Assembly (NCBI GenBank): GCA_036362985.1
Contig: JAYGXS010000003.1
Location: 50,390,050-50,454,049, forward strand
Direction: 5' to 3'
DNA: 64,000 nt
Origin: Ligula intestinalis
Lineage: Eukaryota; Platyhelminthes; Cestoda; Diphyllobothriidea; Diphyllobothriidae
Both the position numbers and the translations under genes were made by a program. Position 1 is the stretch's first letter. Every line of letters begins with the position of its first letter. This document shows, one piece after another, positions 48,401-60,400 of the stretch. The notes below the pieces were generated by a model. The model did not search any database and was not told where the DNA came from. It saw only the letters and a program-made list of their open reading frames with translations.

Positions 48401-51400
48401 TTTTGACAAAGGAATCATACTTACACCAACTCATTCCTCTTCGACATGGTGTCTGTGACGAATTCGGCTGCAAATCAGAGCGAGTATGCTGTCCCACAGC
48501 TGAAGCTTAGACTTTTGCATTTATCGTCATCTTTTTTGCCTAACACCGCGCTTTGCTTAGCTCCCTCGACTACTTGCAGCTAATAATTTTTACTATGCGT
48601 ATTTCACAGTCTGTCTATCTTTTGACGCCTATGCGATGTTTCCCTCTTAAATAGCACCCTATTTGAATATGAAATTGGGTTTACCTCGAGGAACTCCATT
48701 ATGGCTAATCACGTCTCCGAATGAGTCCTAAGGTTAACGCAAGCCAAATTAGTCCATTTTATGGAAGCAAGGTTGACAGCTGCTTGTAATCCATGCATAT
48801 TTCGGGAATCATCTACTTAACTTCCCTGCTAACGAAAATAAAAGATTGGATCGTTATTAATAGTTGAGCATGCATATATATATCTGTTTAATTTATCCAC
48901 GTAACTTATGAAACTTCTCTGGTGTCTCGAGCAGCCTGCCTACTGCATCTTATATTAAAGATGTCTGATCACAGATTGCGGGATATTTTTAATGATTCTT
49001 AGATAAAAATCGCCACCTTTTGTCATTTTTCTGCACCTTCAACATTTTCCAGCACAGTTAAAACGGTGATTTTGAATCTCCAAAGGGAGGCCGGCTCACT
49101 ATCACCATCCAAGTGATTTAAGATAAGAACTAGTCAGTTTTCCCAGTCGATGCGATCGTTTTCCCCTAGTGACTTATCGTATGTACATAATTTCCATTCC
49201 TTGGAGCTAAATCACCAACGGCCGTTGTTCTCTTACTTATATCTAGTCATCGAGCCCTCTGGGGCTTTCTTTACGAGCTAGGCTTAAGGTTAATGTGACT
49301 AAGGCTATGGGATTTAGTTTGTCTTCTTTGGTTAATTCGCAAATTTGCAAAAGGCCAGTTTGCTGAATTCAGAAATTAGGTGAGTCGTTCATAGTAATTA
49401 AATGAGAAAAAGTGGCAGAATGGCAAGTGCAAAACGAAACTGCAGTCAACCAAGGCACTTTATAAAGAGTGATAATATACGGAGTATATTTTTGTTGTTA
49501 GTCTTTTTTCTCATCGGCCTGTGCGCTTCTACATTATTGGAGACCAAATCTCAGGTATATGCGCAAACTCTGTAGAGAAGGACTAAAGTCCGTATGCATA
49601 TGAAGTTTTAGTTATAAATATACGGGGAGAGGAGATGGTGTTAGAAATTTGGGATACTGAAAACCTACGCTCTAGATAACATTTGCAAACTAAAGGCCTA
49701 CTTCGAACTTGTTAAGACATTATTTACAAAAGGGTGCAAAGCACTTCATTAATGGGATTTACAATGGGAAAAAGGACAAACGCTCTAGTTCGATAATCTA
49801 AAATCCAAGTGGTCAATCCGCCTGATGACCGGTTCGTGTAACCTGCTCGAAGACCTTCTTTCTTTTGAAATAGTAAATATTTAAAAACCACAATAAACAA
49901 TCTTCAGGCAAACTTACTGTAGTTTTTGCTGGTTTCCTGTATACTAAACCGCGAGTCCAAATCCTAGCCGATTTGAACATTTCAGGAAATAAAGTAGAAG
50001 AATATTTTAAGGTGTACGTTCATTCAGGCTCTCTAATTCTAGCTCAATACCTTTAATTCTAAAAAATTGCAGAGGCGAAGCCATCTTAAGGGGTGCCCCC
50101 ACCACACGCATAAGTTCGTGTGGTTTATTTTGTGTCCGCCCTGTTCATCTTACGTGCCTAAAAGCGTCTCGAAAGACGCTTCTTGTTTGCACTGGTAGGG
50201 TCTAGCAGTCCCAGAAATGTTAGACTGACCAGAGCTTCCTTTCCCCGTTGTTATCCTGGTTCCTACACATCAAAAAACAAAGATGTCTTCAAAATACAGA
50301 AGCACTTTTATCAACTTTAATACCTTGCACACTGGCTCATGATGTTTGTATACCTCTCCTACCACACAGTTAACAGTTATAGGAGCACAAAACAGTGACC
50401 TTTGCGTAAGCAAAGTGAAAATAAACATGGAATGTCGTAGTTGCGTTTCTGGTCCCCTGTGCCGCTACAACCTTTCGTGGAAAGGAAACAAAAATGGGAA
50501 GAACGTTCGTGAGAAATCGTGATGTCTAGCTTTTTTCTCGGCATGTGCGTCTACTGTGAAGGTCAAATGCCAACATAGTTTTCAAGACTACTTTTACAGT
50601 TTCTGTTAACGGAGATAAGGCTAGTCTCAAGTTTAGGGGCGCAATTCCATAAGATTCACCAATTCGTATTCCGCACTCACCCTTCGCCACAGAGCATAAC
50701 TGATGCATACGCTAGGATTGCCCCAACAATTAATTTACGATGAACCAATAGGAGTCCTTAAATCCACACAGCTGGCATAGGACATCAAAGGTAGACATCA
50801 AGTGAGCACCAGAAAATTCTGTGAGGCTGCACTGAAAAATGCCGATGTGTCAATTCCTTGCCAATCCTTCTTTTTTAAAGCAATTACCTTAATGGCACTC
50901 ACATATGTATCTGGAGAGGTGCAGCCTTAGGTGGCATAGAGCTAGCAACTGGTACGTTCCTCCCAGAATCGATCACACGTTTCAGCTCGTCAAATGATAA
51001 TCTTGATTTTGTTGCTTATATATGTTCGTCTTATTAGTATGGACTTGCACACATGCTTCGAGGTTTTATTGCTTGGAAGACTTTAAACGTTGACGTCTAT
51101 GTCTGCCTTCGTAAGTGAACGCCTCACCGTTTTGCTTCCTTTATTGCAATGGTATGATATAATAAAGAAAAGAAAGCTGTTCAATATTCACATCACATTT
51201 TTTTAAAAATTCGTGATCTCTCATAGAGAGACCAAGCAACCTCTTGCTACAACGATGATGCCATCACTACCTCCTCGCGTTCAGGCAGATCTCGGTGGCC
51301 CTCCGATGAATTTGCGGTATTCATTGTTTGAATTTACTTCAATATTTATGCTTCAGTTTACATATATTTTCATCTTGAGGCAAATACTTGAATATAGTAG

Positions 51401-54400
51401 TTGTTGTTCAAATTACAGCTCAAATGATCAACAGTCGATTTTCTATCTCATGGAACGTCACATAATATGCCAAACGGTGTTTTTAAGTCGGAAAAAATTA
51501 CTTGAATAGGACTGTTTTCTTAATTTCCATACAGCATCAGCCCATGATATTTTGTTCACTTTAGGAAACCGGCTTTAAAAACGTTTCTTTTCAACCACTT
51601 TAAAGTTAAGATCCGTATAAAAAACAATCACTTTGATAGTATGATTTTCATTATTTATATTTATTTATTTTTATTTATTTGTATATAACGAAACCATCGA
51701 TCTCGGTTTTATAACCTGCTTGCAATTGTCGGATAGTTTTAAAGCTTACCTACATTTCGGAGATTCTAAAATTCTATGTTTATACATTCTGTCTAAAAAA
51801 AGTCTACATGTTCCTACATCATGAGGAAGATATCGCTTACTGCTCAAAATATTTGACATTTTATGCCGAACATATTGTATGTTTAATAAGCAGCATTAAT
51901 AAGCCGACAAATAAGATGTAATTAGGATCTTTTCACAGCAACAAGAGAGCCTTTTTCCAAGTATAAAATTTTATCAACACGTTCATTTCTATTAAATGAT
52001 AAGGAAAAGAAATGTTTGTGTACCTTTGCGAAATAAAGTCTACTTAAATTCATAAGGGCACCTAAGATCAATGAGAAGCTTTCATACTACGTCTGTGGTC
52101 GTTTTTTCCAGTGTTCATTTAGTTACTGGCAGGAAGGAAGCTCTTTAAGCATCCGGTGTCTGACCGTGTTTGAAATATTTGGTATTAGATTCCACGATAA
52201 CTACTGCTGCAACCCTATCTAAGTAAATGTCTTTGCATCATAGGCATATTTTTAGGTTTAAGCGAATTTTTTAAGGTATTGCCAATCGTTGCAGTGATTA
52301 TAGGTCTTGTATAGCAAAATTTTTCTTTTCGTCTCCTAGTCAATCAGGATCGTATAATTTTTTTTTGTCAGGCCAGTAGAATTAACGTACTAGCGCAATA
52401 CTAATGCCCTCTCGGGCTCAAATAAATGATATTGTAACAAACCTTGAAACGCTGGTGTAGTGTATATGTAAAATTGCTAGTTTTTCTTGATGCTGACAGG
52501 AGCTACGCTCTGCTGCCCAGACCGCTCTCATGATTACGCCCATAAGTCAGCTGTCTCAAGTATCTGTTAGCTTGCTATATTTGACCCGAATGCCGTATGA
52601 GGTGTATATTGGTGGATTTTGAGTCAAATAAATCCCGGGCAAATGGGCTATGCAGTCGAATGTATTTCAAAGGGCGATAAACTGCATGACTAGCTAAACA
52701 ATCAGTGCACGTTTTTGTACGGGTCAGAGTTATGGGGATGATAATTTGATAAAGAGCAATCAGAACACGTTTAAACCATGGGTGGCAACTGAGGTAGGTG
52801 AGAATAACCGCAAGTTAGAAGAAAGGTGTCCTGCGAAGTTTGTTTGTAATACTGGGTAAGATTGGGGGCCTTGGGTACATGGAGCTGTGTGCTGTTGAGA
52901 ACCTTTAATTATATTAACAAAGAGTAGTTGTCAGTGACCCCTTGCGCGTTAGTTGAATCAGCAACGAGAGGAAACAGCTGATGAGCACTTTCGAAATTAA
53001 TGGATTCAATAAATTCTGCTGTTTACGCAATCATCAAAATTGCACCAGGGAGAAGATACTTTTCATAATCCGGCAAAACGGGGGGGAGGTGCATGCAAGA
53101 TGATGATATTGCCAGAAAGAAGAGCATTCTGGTTGCAAGATTGGCATTGGAATGAAAATGGATTTTGGTAATATTTATATTATTTTAAAATACATGGCAT
53201 TACAACAGTGAAGATTGTGACTATACTTAAAAATATACGGATATAATCAGGTGCATGTTTTCAAGACGGTGATTGGGAGGGTGAAGGAAGCGGACCAATG
53301 CTTACTTTAAGCAATTGAGTGAGAACAAAGGACAGTCATGCTTTGAGCGGTACCGAAAGGGCAATATCGGCATTACTTTGGGGAAGGAGGCTAGTCAAGC
53401 GTATAGTCGAACAAGCATTCATATTTGATCATTTCCCAAATTAAGTCAGGTGTTCAGTGCACACATTAGAAAAAGAGCATGAGCCTGCAGGGAAATAATA
53501 ATGAAAACCAACCCAACGACTTTTTTATGCTTGCTCCTTCTTTGTGAGGTTTAAGCTGACCAGGATCGAGAGCTGGAAAGAAATCGATAAAATTTATTTT
53601 CATATTAAAACTGACCAATCAATTAATTCTGCTATCTGCGTCATCTGTGCAGCATGAACCATAAGTTTCGGGCGACAGCCTGTTGACCGAAATAAGTTTG
53701 GCTGGAGAAGACCTGAAAAATCCAAATCAGTTGTTATCTTGAATAACCCTTTTTTGTCGATTTATCAATGTTAGTCTGTGGCCTCTGCATGGTTTCTACT
53801 AAAAACGTTGGCCTCATTAAAAATTTCAGAAACGATATATTTCGGTACGAAGACCAGGAAGTATAAGGAGTTTACAAAATATATTCACTGTTTGCATGCA
53901 CATCTGCAGATGTCTAATTATGCATTGCCGTTTATCATATTATGGAGCCATTTCATGGACTATTATCATCGCTAGAATACCTTTTTGCTTATATCGGACT
54001 GCCCATTTGTCTGGATCTCGTACAGAGGATAACCATCCTGGGTCTCAACTGAAGAAGACTGGATCTTTTTAATGTGTCTGAAGAACAAAGATGAAAAGCA
54101 ATGTATAGTTTATACTAATCTTTTCTCTACAATCGTCGGTTTCTGCGCTCACATCTGGACCGCAATTATTATGCAGATAAACATGGCAGAAAAAAAACGT
54201 TAAGCGTAGGTGGCCTCGTAGTTTTCTTTACTGTCGTACAAAGGTGTCGTCTACGAATTGTACTTACTTTTCGATGTGCATTTTTGTGATGAACTTAAAT
54301 GAAAAGTTCGATCGAAGCTGTGACGCTGCAATTGATTGCCAACGAAGGAAAGTAAACAGTTAGAATTTAGATAATGCTGGATACGATTTTAAGTAACTCA

Positions 54401-57400
54401 AATTTACTTTGCCTTATTTCATGTACATTTAATATCAATCATCGACGTTAACAGAATATACTTTGAAATTCATTGCAAATTTAATCACAGCAATTTTCCT
54501 TGAAAATCCGCGTTGAAGAAAACATGAGCAATTTAATTGATTTGTCCCAACTGTGAAAACTCGGCACTCTCAGTAAACGTCAAACTCACGCAAATAAGGG
54601 AAGGCTTGGGTACAGCCAATGCGCTAACTGAGTGACCTACGAGCTCATCACTGGAAACTGTGAGTTTAATTACGCTTGGATCAATGTACCCGCCCAGCCT
54701 ACTGCAGCGTATTAAGTTCACGAATTCTGATACGGTAGGTTGATCGCCCAAACAGGATATGCTAAGCAATCAATCAAGGATCCACCAGATGACGAACAGG
54801 GACATTGAATTAGTAGGAAGTTTGACTCACGGTTCCCGGTGAGGACCTCGTAACTCCGTTGGGTAGAGTTTTGCATGTACTAAAGCCTTCTTTTTGCTGG
54901 CGTGGGTTCGGGTTGCACCGAGACCACCGTGTTTTTCACAACTACTTCAAATAAATTTTTTTTCAAAGCTGCCCAACCCCTCATAGTAAAACGTAAATCA
55001 TTAAATTATACTGGCAATTGTTTTGTAATCTACGTGTTGCAATATCCCTTTGTCGACTTTTCAGGGAATTCGGAATGAGTCCTATGGAGCCTGAAGGGCA
55101 ACCCTCGCTGTAAGTTTGAAAATATTTTAAAGTTTTAATCCAATAACTCAGTTCCTTCGATCTTAAACAGAAATTTTATCTTAAGGAATAAACTTACGTT
55201 TGCTTCATGACACGCTTCAGTGAGACGCATGCGGTGGTTCTAGGATTCAGTTAACAAGTAGGATATCCGACTGCTAAAACAAGAAGTTTACCTGTTTGAC
55301 CTTGAATACTCACCTTAAGGCTATATAAGCAGGAACAGGTACAAATAATAAAAACGGATCACAGGGTTCCGTTTAAGCATACGCCTCCCCTGCTTAACAT
55401 CTCCGGCAATCATCGCGAATTGTTGCGCTTTGTGCATTGATAGCTTAGCGGTCCACGTTCCTGTGGTTAGTTGCCAAAATTTACTGTCTGGTGTTGGCTA
55501 TAATTATGAGGCTTATTCTGCAATTTCTGATTAATATCCAAAGGTCATCAGGACAGACCTCCAGACGTGCATGTACGAACATGCCAAGGAGGAATGACGA
55601 CAGCATTCAGGTCGGGGATTATTTCTCAGCACCGACCTACATATACAAGTTCAGTGACCGCCTGAACTGCAAGCTGTCTGGCTCAGTGGCCTTCAGTCTG
55701 CAGTATGCTGGCATATACACTGACCTCCATCGTCACTAAGCCTTCGAATTGACAGATGACAGGGGCACGATGGGAGAGCACTGACACAGATAGCTTTCAG
55801 TGACCCTCGACGAATCAAATAGATTAGCCTGAATCAAGACAGTAATCAATCATGGGGTAGGGATTTCTTTGCGGCAAATTAATCTTGCAGAAATAATCGC
55901 ACTGAGTGTGACCCCCCCAATGGATGCAGAAACTGTTAGAAGGGATAGGCCCATGGCTGCATGGTAAAATTGCGCCCTCCAACTCCTGCCCCTTTTATGC
56001 GCCACTTTATTCAAATTGTGGCTGTCCATGCTGGCGATTTAGAGTTAAACTCCAAAATGTCATACGAATATTGTTGACACTACCGTCTCTTGTTGTGAAA
56101 ATTACTGCCTCTTCTTAAAGTGCATTTAGTCTCAGATTTATGTGAACACTTATGGTTTTCATTGACTGTGATGATGTTGGAGTTTAGCCAGTCTCTGCTG
56201 TAGTCTGAATACTATGGATGAATATTACAATATGACCAAATCAGGAATAAGACGGAAGTGGTCATCAAGTAAACAAAAAGTAAACAAACTTCCATCTTGG
56301 GAGGTGGGCTCTGTACGGCGTCTCAAGGTTTTTAAGGGTATCGCCTTTGCTGAAGTTCTGCAGCCTATATATCTATATATGCATATACATGCATTGATAC
56401 ATGATCGGGTCGCGTTCATCGATCAGACTACCTGACGAGTATGTTAGCGATTCGTGAGTGCGGCCGTATCGTTTTTGATATTATCGATCCCAAATGAACG
56501 CATAAGGGACCCCGTACTCACGTTTCAAGCATCAGGCTCATTGAAGAAGGATCTCGGGTTTAATGACACCTGCTAAACACCTACGGTTCGGTAAAGTTGA
56601 ATGTTGAGGACTTATAAATTCAAAATGAACCTACCAGTGTTCCTTTCATTCTTCGCTGCTCCCTTACTCTACTGATAGTCTAAGCCCACAGGACAGGGAG
56701 TTTCTCTACTCGCAAAGTAGGTTTTAGCTAAACAACTAGCGGCCTGTCCGTATTGTCTTTTCTCTCTTTGTGAACACACATGTAGACCTACAGATATTAT
56801 CAGTATTTAAGGATGTAGATGGTGATTGAATAAGTTTTCGCCATAAACTGCATTTTCTTCAGAAGGTTTATGGGTTTTTTTAGTCAATATATTTTTTTGC
56901 ACGGTCGGCAGCCTGCAGGTGCCGAGATTGATAGATGGTTTTACCACTGATTGGAGTTTTTAGACCTTAAATGTAAAGTATTTATCCGTTGTAGTGTTTT
57001 TTATTTTATTTTCTGGTGTTTTAAAATTTTGAGCTTAAAACAAGAGAAATTCTGCACAACTGTGTTAAAATTTATCGAATTTTAGATTCTGATATTCCGA
57101 TTTACTTGATTAGGGCGGGAGGCTGTTGCCCTTTAATTCATATACCATATTTTCTGCAACGGGGAATACCGGTAGAGACCAGAAAGACAGTAATTGTCAT
57201 TTGTGGCTAATGCACCATCAGCAGCCAGCCTATCAGAACTGCAGGTTTTGTGGGACTCGAGGTTAGCACCAACGTTCGTTGGCCATGGAGCGTTATTAGT
57301 CAAACGCTCTTCATTCATTAACGGGCCTAGGGGTTATAGAGGTCTCCACGTGTATGTCCCATTATTTTTTTAACGATAATACATGCCTGTGTAGGCCACG

Positions 57401-60400
57401 GACCAGGGAACCCACCACAATGAATACTCTGCCTACGTCACGGCCTTTAAACATTGCTGGAACAGCCTCCATCACGTCGAGGTGAGTGCCCTAGCCTGAA
57501 TCTAGCATGAATACAAATTTACAACTAAGAAAAGCAATGATAAAACTTGTCGTTTTTACTTCAAATTACTATTAAAATACACGTCGGAATGCCAAAGTTC
57601 CTGCAGTATGGTGATATATGATACACCCACTTTACCTTGTAGCATTTTTTCCGGTAAAAAATTAAAGCAAGCAAATTATTCGGGATTTATTTTATCCAAC
57701 ACATTACGCGACTGCTTCTCGGCTGCTTCCAGTAACTGCATAAAATAAAAAATGAATGATACAATACACCAAATTCGAATTTCTACAGAATAAAAAAAGT
57801 AAAAAAGGAAGGTCTCGGTTCAATGTCATAGAGGTTAATCAATATAAATACTAACTTAAACCGTAATTTAAGTCGTATAAATGGTAGTGGGCAAACTTAA
57901 AAACAAACGAAATCAGAAATGTACGTAAATAAACCGTGACTTTACTGTTTCGCATTGGCATCTGCGATATGAATTCAAATTTTGTGACATTACCTCACTC
58001 TTTATTGATGACATGCAGCGACAAAATGCATCTGATGAGCAGTCACACAATATATTTTGGATGCGATAAATCCTGCACGGTTTGCTTACTTTGAATGCGT
58101 TCTTTGTTCATTGAGGTAGTCAGTACGTTATTTAAAATATTAAATATAGTAAAAAATATCTTTATTACTGGGCCTGATATTCATCTGGTGAATTACATAT
58201 AGATGGCTAAGGATAAGCGTTATTCTAGGTCAGATTACTATAAAATGCTTGGTGGATTCGATGTGTTGCAAAATATTGGGTGAATACTTCAGACAAAATG
58301 CGAAAATGGCAAGTGCCTTTGACGAGACCAAGTAGTTCAGATAAATTGAGCGCACTATTCTTGTGCCCGCATAGTCGTTTATCATTCTCTTCACTCGTGT
58401 GCACATCATATATTTCGAAGATAACTCTTTATGAATAGTCTTAAAATTTCAAACTTGAGAAAATGCGATACCCTATAAGAAAGCACTCAGGTCCGCTCTA
58501 GAGAAATTGACAGACATGAAGCCAAATTAAGCTATATGAGGTTAATGTTTAAAAAATCTCCTTTTCCTATGCATTAAATTCCCTGTAATAAGCAAATTAC
58601 AAAAAAACACATTATTTTAAGCTCGTTATTACATACGCTTACTTATTTTCCACTCGACTCTTAATTTATTAGTCGTACTTGCTCGCCAACGGCGGAATCT
58701 ACCAGATTCTTCCAGCAAGTTGAAGAAAAAGCGTAAGTCTTTGCATGAGCTGAAGGATGTTACCTACTCTTTTCTTGAGGTTTTAATGATCTTATTTGCT
58801 ATTTCTAAAAGGATTTTGAAACCGGTTTTCAATATCCTCAGAATAACCATATTTAAGTAAATTCTTGTCCAAAGCATTAATTTTTTAGGGGTTTTAACAC
58901 AGTTCCATCCATAACCGGTCTATATAAGCACCGTTTCCTCCCACTGAACTAGTTTTTCGAAGATGTGCATGACAATAAATGTTATAAATGCTTGATACAA
59001 TAAGGGCCGAACACATCCGTGTTCTTGTAAAGTTTACTGTGGTTAATATAAAGTGCTGCAGATGATTGAACTTACACCAGACTAAGGTTGAGTAAAATTT
59101 CAAAGGATTATAAATGTGTCGTTTTCTTTGAGTTTAAATATTTCTTTTTAAGGTAAAATAAATGTGTGAAACTGCATTAATTTTGCAATCATACGGCGTG
59201 TGTAATTTGATAGTGAAATTGCTTGTCTATGCTCAAATATGATTATGTTCGGCCTTCTGAAAAAATGGATATTTGCCTGTTATGTCTATCTACGAATTGG
59301 AGTTGTACTTTATTGACCATTAATTCAAACTCTCTGTAAACCTTATAGAATGCATCCGTCGCAGCCACAGAGGTGAAATTTGCAGAGTGATTTGCTTGCT
59401 GGGCTAATATCTATTTTTTGTGAAATTTAAACTTTATTGTTGAATTTGTCTAACACGTTCACTACATCCACTATCTGGCAATGGTTTTCTCGCCCTCATT
59501 GACAAGTTAGGCAATTATAAACGTTAAACGCTGATGAGGCGTGAATTAGTTAAACCAACTTGCATCATTGAAGTGAAGATAACATAAAGAAGAGGTGGAA
59601 TTTGCACAAATTAAACACGCCTTCTGAAAGCTTGTGAGATAGAAGGAAATAAGGTAGCCCGATTGTGAGTGTTTCCCATAACGACATGCTCTTAGCAATC
59701 GTTGGCCCCTTATTTAAAGCAGATAAATATATTTCTTTGAAACAAATAAAACTAAATGCCAATTTCAGAAGTTCATATCGATGCATCAGAAGCATTTTTA
59801 TTTGAAATAAGTATTCAGAGATGTTTGTGTCTGATTACGCCGTCAAATATCTTTGCCTGAGTCTACGATGCATATTTTTTAGCATTGTATGAACTATAAC
59901 ACGCCACTTCAATGGATATTTATGACCCCTCCTGCCAGTGATCAGAGTTGATCAAATAAACATGAAAAATATGAACGATAACAAGCCCTCTGATTGAAAT
60001 ATCTCCCTTAAGAGATAGACTCAGGATTTCGCCTTTGAAGGAAGCTTGCAAAAATAGCGATACTCCTTCCAATATTGTCATGCTTGAACCGTAGTGGGTG
60101 ACATTGTTGAGGGTACTTTATTTTAATCTTTATCTCTGCATACGAAACAATGTCCAGACTTTCTATTTGATCACTGTAAGTTTTCTTTGAATTTGAATTT
60201 TATAACTGGGCGTAACAGTAACATGCACGTGTTACACCTGTTTATTTGTTCAATTTAAGGACATTTTTTGGTAGCGATCCACAGAGGGGACACCTTAGGG
60301 TCGGTATTGATAATAAATGTTTAGTAGGCGGAATTTCCAGCTATCCAAAATGTTTTCATTATGTTAACAAACAAGAGCTGTTGTAATATTTTAATGAGTC

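Larger units (their letters stand above)
51317..55064. other. Intron of the modular gene
   Basis: 3.7 kb. It holds a Penelope-type terminal fragment (52950-53056) and two tRNA-like SINE heads (54575-54645 minus, 54847-54922 plus). Confidence 0.45.

Noticed and set aside
30050..54922. Functional tRNA genes
   Set aside because: The A/B-box pairs found are mutated, lack a full cloverleaf and sit inside longer repeats, so they are read as SINE heads.
55491..55739. Plus-strand frame with VGDYFSAPTYIYKFSDRLN
   Set aside because: No matching acceptor or donor for the phase-2 gene around it and no family resemblance.
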